This document shows, in pieces, positions 6,521 to 7,361 of a DNA stretch of 7,361 nucleotides. Source of the stretch: Alphaproteobacteria bacterium (GTDB lineage: Bacteria; Pseudomonadota; Alphaproteobacteria; SMXP01); assembly GCA_021774995.1 (NCBI GenBank), contig JAJFIM010000149.1:1-7361 (forward strand), written 5' to 3'. Every line of letters begins with the position of its first letter. Positions within the stretch are counted from its first letter, which is position 1. The position numbers and the translations under genes were made by a program. The notes below the pieces were generated by a model. It was not told the DNA's origin. It did no database searches and saw only the letters and a program-made list of their open reading frames with translations.

Positions 6521-6536
6521 CGCTCCACTACGACAA
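6508..6536 (-). promoter_or_regulatory. Sigma-70-type promoter of 6S RNA
   Basis: On the minus strand TTGTCG (6531-6536) and TATTTT (6508-6513) are exactly 17 bases apart. This places the first transcribed base near 6500, matching the 5' end of the 6S closing stem. An AT-rich stretch upstream (6541-6597) could serve as an UP element. Confidence 0.65.
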
Positions 6537-6580
6537 TGGGAAGATTAACTTTCTCAAATACACACAAATTTAATATGGTT

Positions 6581-6595
6581 ATTTTAGTCTAAAAT
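6581..6595. promoter_or_regulatory. 15-bp palindrome, possible operator
   Basis: ATTTTAG-T-CTAAAAT is a perfect seven-base dyad around one base. It lies 36 bases before the start of the cysteine-rich gene, within the AT-rich region shared with the 6S promoter. Its right half contains TAAAAT (6590-6595), a possible -10 for the plus-strand gene, though no good -35 is seen. The regulator is unknown. Confidence 0.4.
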
Positions 6596-6631
6596 TGCGC
6601 CGAGAGCGATCAGCAACAAGGGGACGATTCG

Positions 6632-7258
6632 ATGCGTATCGAAGGTTTAACCCCCGATATGGATTTGTATCGCGGGTATTTTAACGAGCTTTCCCGCGTC
6701 CTGGAAAGCCAGCAACGCGCTGACCGTCCATGCGTCGGTTGCGAACTGCTCTGCGGGCCGCATCAATCCCCCACTTGCGTATGCGCCTGCGCGCCCGATT
6801 GCCCCCACACGCTCAAACAAATGTCGTCAGAGGGGGAGCGCTATCCGATTGAGCCCGCGATCGCGCCGCTGGTTCACGCTTTCTTACGTCTTCGGGAACT
6901 GCGCCCCTGCTGGTCGTGCGAAGGGCACGGACCCGGAGCGGGCTCCGTGGCCCGTCCGCCAAGAGTTATTTTCTATGCGCGTTCCGCACTGTATCCGGCT
7001 CTGGTTGCAGAGGCCATAGCGACTATGCTCTTTCAAAAAAAGCTGTCGTGTCCCTGGGAAGTCGCCGTGACGCCGATTGGCAATATGTTGGACGCAAGTT
7101 ACACCCTACAGCCTGACATAACCGGCGACAACGACCCGGCGCTCAGCCAATTGCAGACGGACGTTAAAGTCATCGCCGCCAATCTTTTGCCGGAGGTTTT
7201 GAACGCCGCGCGCAAGCACCAGAGCGAACTTCGCAAAGCGCTTCAGGGCGCAGCGTAA
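6632..7258 (+). CDS. Cysteine-rich hypothetical protein, 208 residues
   Basis: I do not recognise this family. The ATG at 6632 has a good ribosome site, AAGGGGA, seven bases ahead. There is no signal peptide or membrane helix, so it is probably cytoplasmic. Ten cysteines are present, nine in two clusters. The first is Cys34, 37, 41, 49, 51, 53 and 57 (CxxCxxxC, then CxCxCxxxC), with His44 and His59 close by. The second is Cys93 and Cys96 followed by His99 (PCWSCEGH). Zinc or iron-sulfur binding is a reasonable inference. A segment RVIFYARSALYPALVAEAI (111-129) follows, and the C-terminus (about 175-205) is helical and charged. It stands alone on the plus strand between zapA and ssrS, diverging from 6S RNA. 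The gene looks intact and its codon use resembles its neighbours. Confidence 0.85.
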   Translation: MRIEGLTPDMDLYRGYFNELSRVLESQQRADRPCVGCELLCGPHQSPTCVCACAPDCPHTLKQMSSEGERYPIEPAIAPLVHAFLRLRELRPCWSCEGHGPGAGSVARPPRVIFYARSALYPALVAEAIATMLFQKKLSCPWEVAVTPIGNMLDASYTLQPDITGDNDPALSQLQTDVKVIAANLLPEVLNAARKHQSELRKALQGAA

Positions 7259-7275
7259 CGCCTCGAAAAAGGCGT
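7258..7275. terminator. Hairpin between convergent genes
   Basis: ACGCCT (7258-7263) and AGGCGT (7270-7275) form a six-bp stem with a six-base loop, right after the stop of the cysteine-rich gene and before the convergent zapA stop. Symmetry would let it act on both strands. No T-run follows the stem on either strand, so intrinsic termination is uncertain. Confidence 0.35.
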
Positions 7276-7286
7276 CTCCTGAAAAA

Positions 7287-7361
7287 TTATCTGGCGGTTG
7301 CCTCGACCCGGGCGCTGACGTCCTCGATTTGCTTGGCCGCCGCTTCCAGAACATCCGCCAC
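7287..7361 (-). CDS. zapA: Probable ZapA C-terminus (partial, runs off right edge)
   Basis: Only the last 24 codons and a TAA stop are present. They read VADVLEAAAKQIEDV then SARVEATAR, a charged helix of the kind that ends alphaproteobacterial ZapA proteins. ZapA promotes FtsZ bundling at the division site. The main argument is context: in alphaproteobacteria zapA, ssrS and fau commonly follow one another on the same strand, and both ssrS and fau are found here in that order. The sequence alone is too short to prove identity. Another coiled-coil protein is possible. Confidence 0.5.
   Translation of the reverse strand: MADVLEAAAKQIEDVSARVEATAR

Noticed and set aside
7106..7354. Minus-strand ORF of 82 codons at the right end
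   Set aside because: It is antisense to the end of the cysteine-rich gene and out of frame with the probable zapA end. Its composition looks like a shadow.

Overview
The window looks like core chromosome of an alphaproteobacterium. The reasons are the gene order yebC-ruvC-ruvA-ruvB-ybgC-tolQ-tolR, the alphaproteobacterial type of YebC, RuvA and YbgC sequences, the 6S RNA gene directly before the 5-formyltetrahydrofolate cyclo-ligase gene, and the moderately high GC content. I cannot name an order or genus. No mobile element, CRISPR array, tRNA or rRNA is visible, and no gene looks broken.

Most genes are on the minus strand, so in transcription order the window reads from right to left. At the right edge (7287-7361) is the last part of a gene that is probably zapA. 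Next comes a plus-strand gene (6632-7258) for an unrecognised 208-residue cysteine-rich protein. A short AT-rich stretch carries two dyad symmetries and separates it from the minus-strand 6S RNA gene (about 6338-6500). The 6S gene runs into fau (5717-6316) and ymdB (4890-5708), which are eight bases apart. A small plus-strand ORF of 82 codons (4645-4893) is convergent with ymdB; the two stop codons share the bases TTAA.

The left half is a dense minus-strand cluster: yebC (3686-4432), ruvC (3114-3650), ruvA (2476-3117), ruvB (1412-2479) and ybgC (964-1419). The ruvC/ruvA and ruvA/ruvB junctions are ATGA overlaps, and ruvB overlaps ybgC by eight bases, so these genes are probably co-transcribed and translationally coupled. 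RuvABC processes Holliday junctions, and YebC is a translation- or transcription-linked factor. YbgC, TolQ and TolR belong to the Tol-Pal envelope group. A 202-base gap separates ybgC from tolQ (45-761), and tolQ overlaps the start of tolR by one base at the left edge.

The parts that are not routine are the cysteine-rich gene placed inside the usual zapA-ssrS-fau block, the symmetric sequence around the 6S promoter, a 15-bp palindrome before the cysteine-rich gene, the small convergent ORF, and a glutamine at the usual acidic-pin glutamate position of RuvA. I did not find a convincing new multi-gene system.
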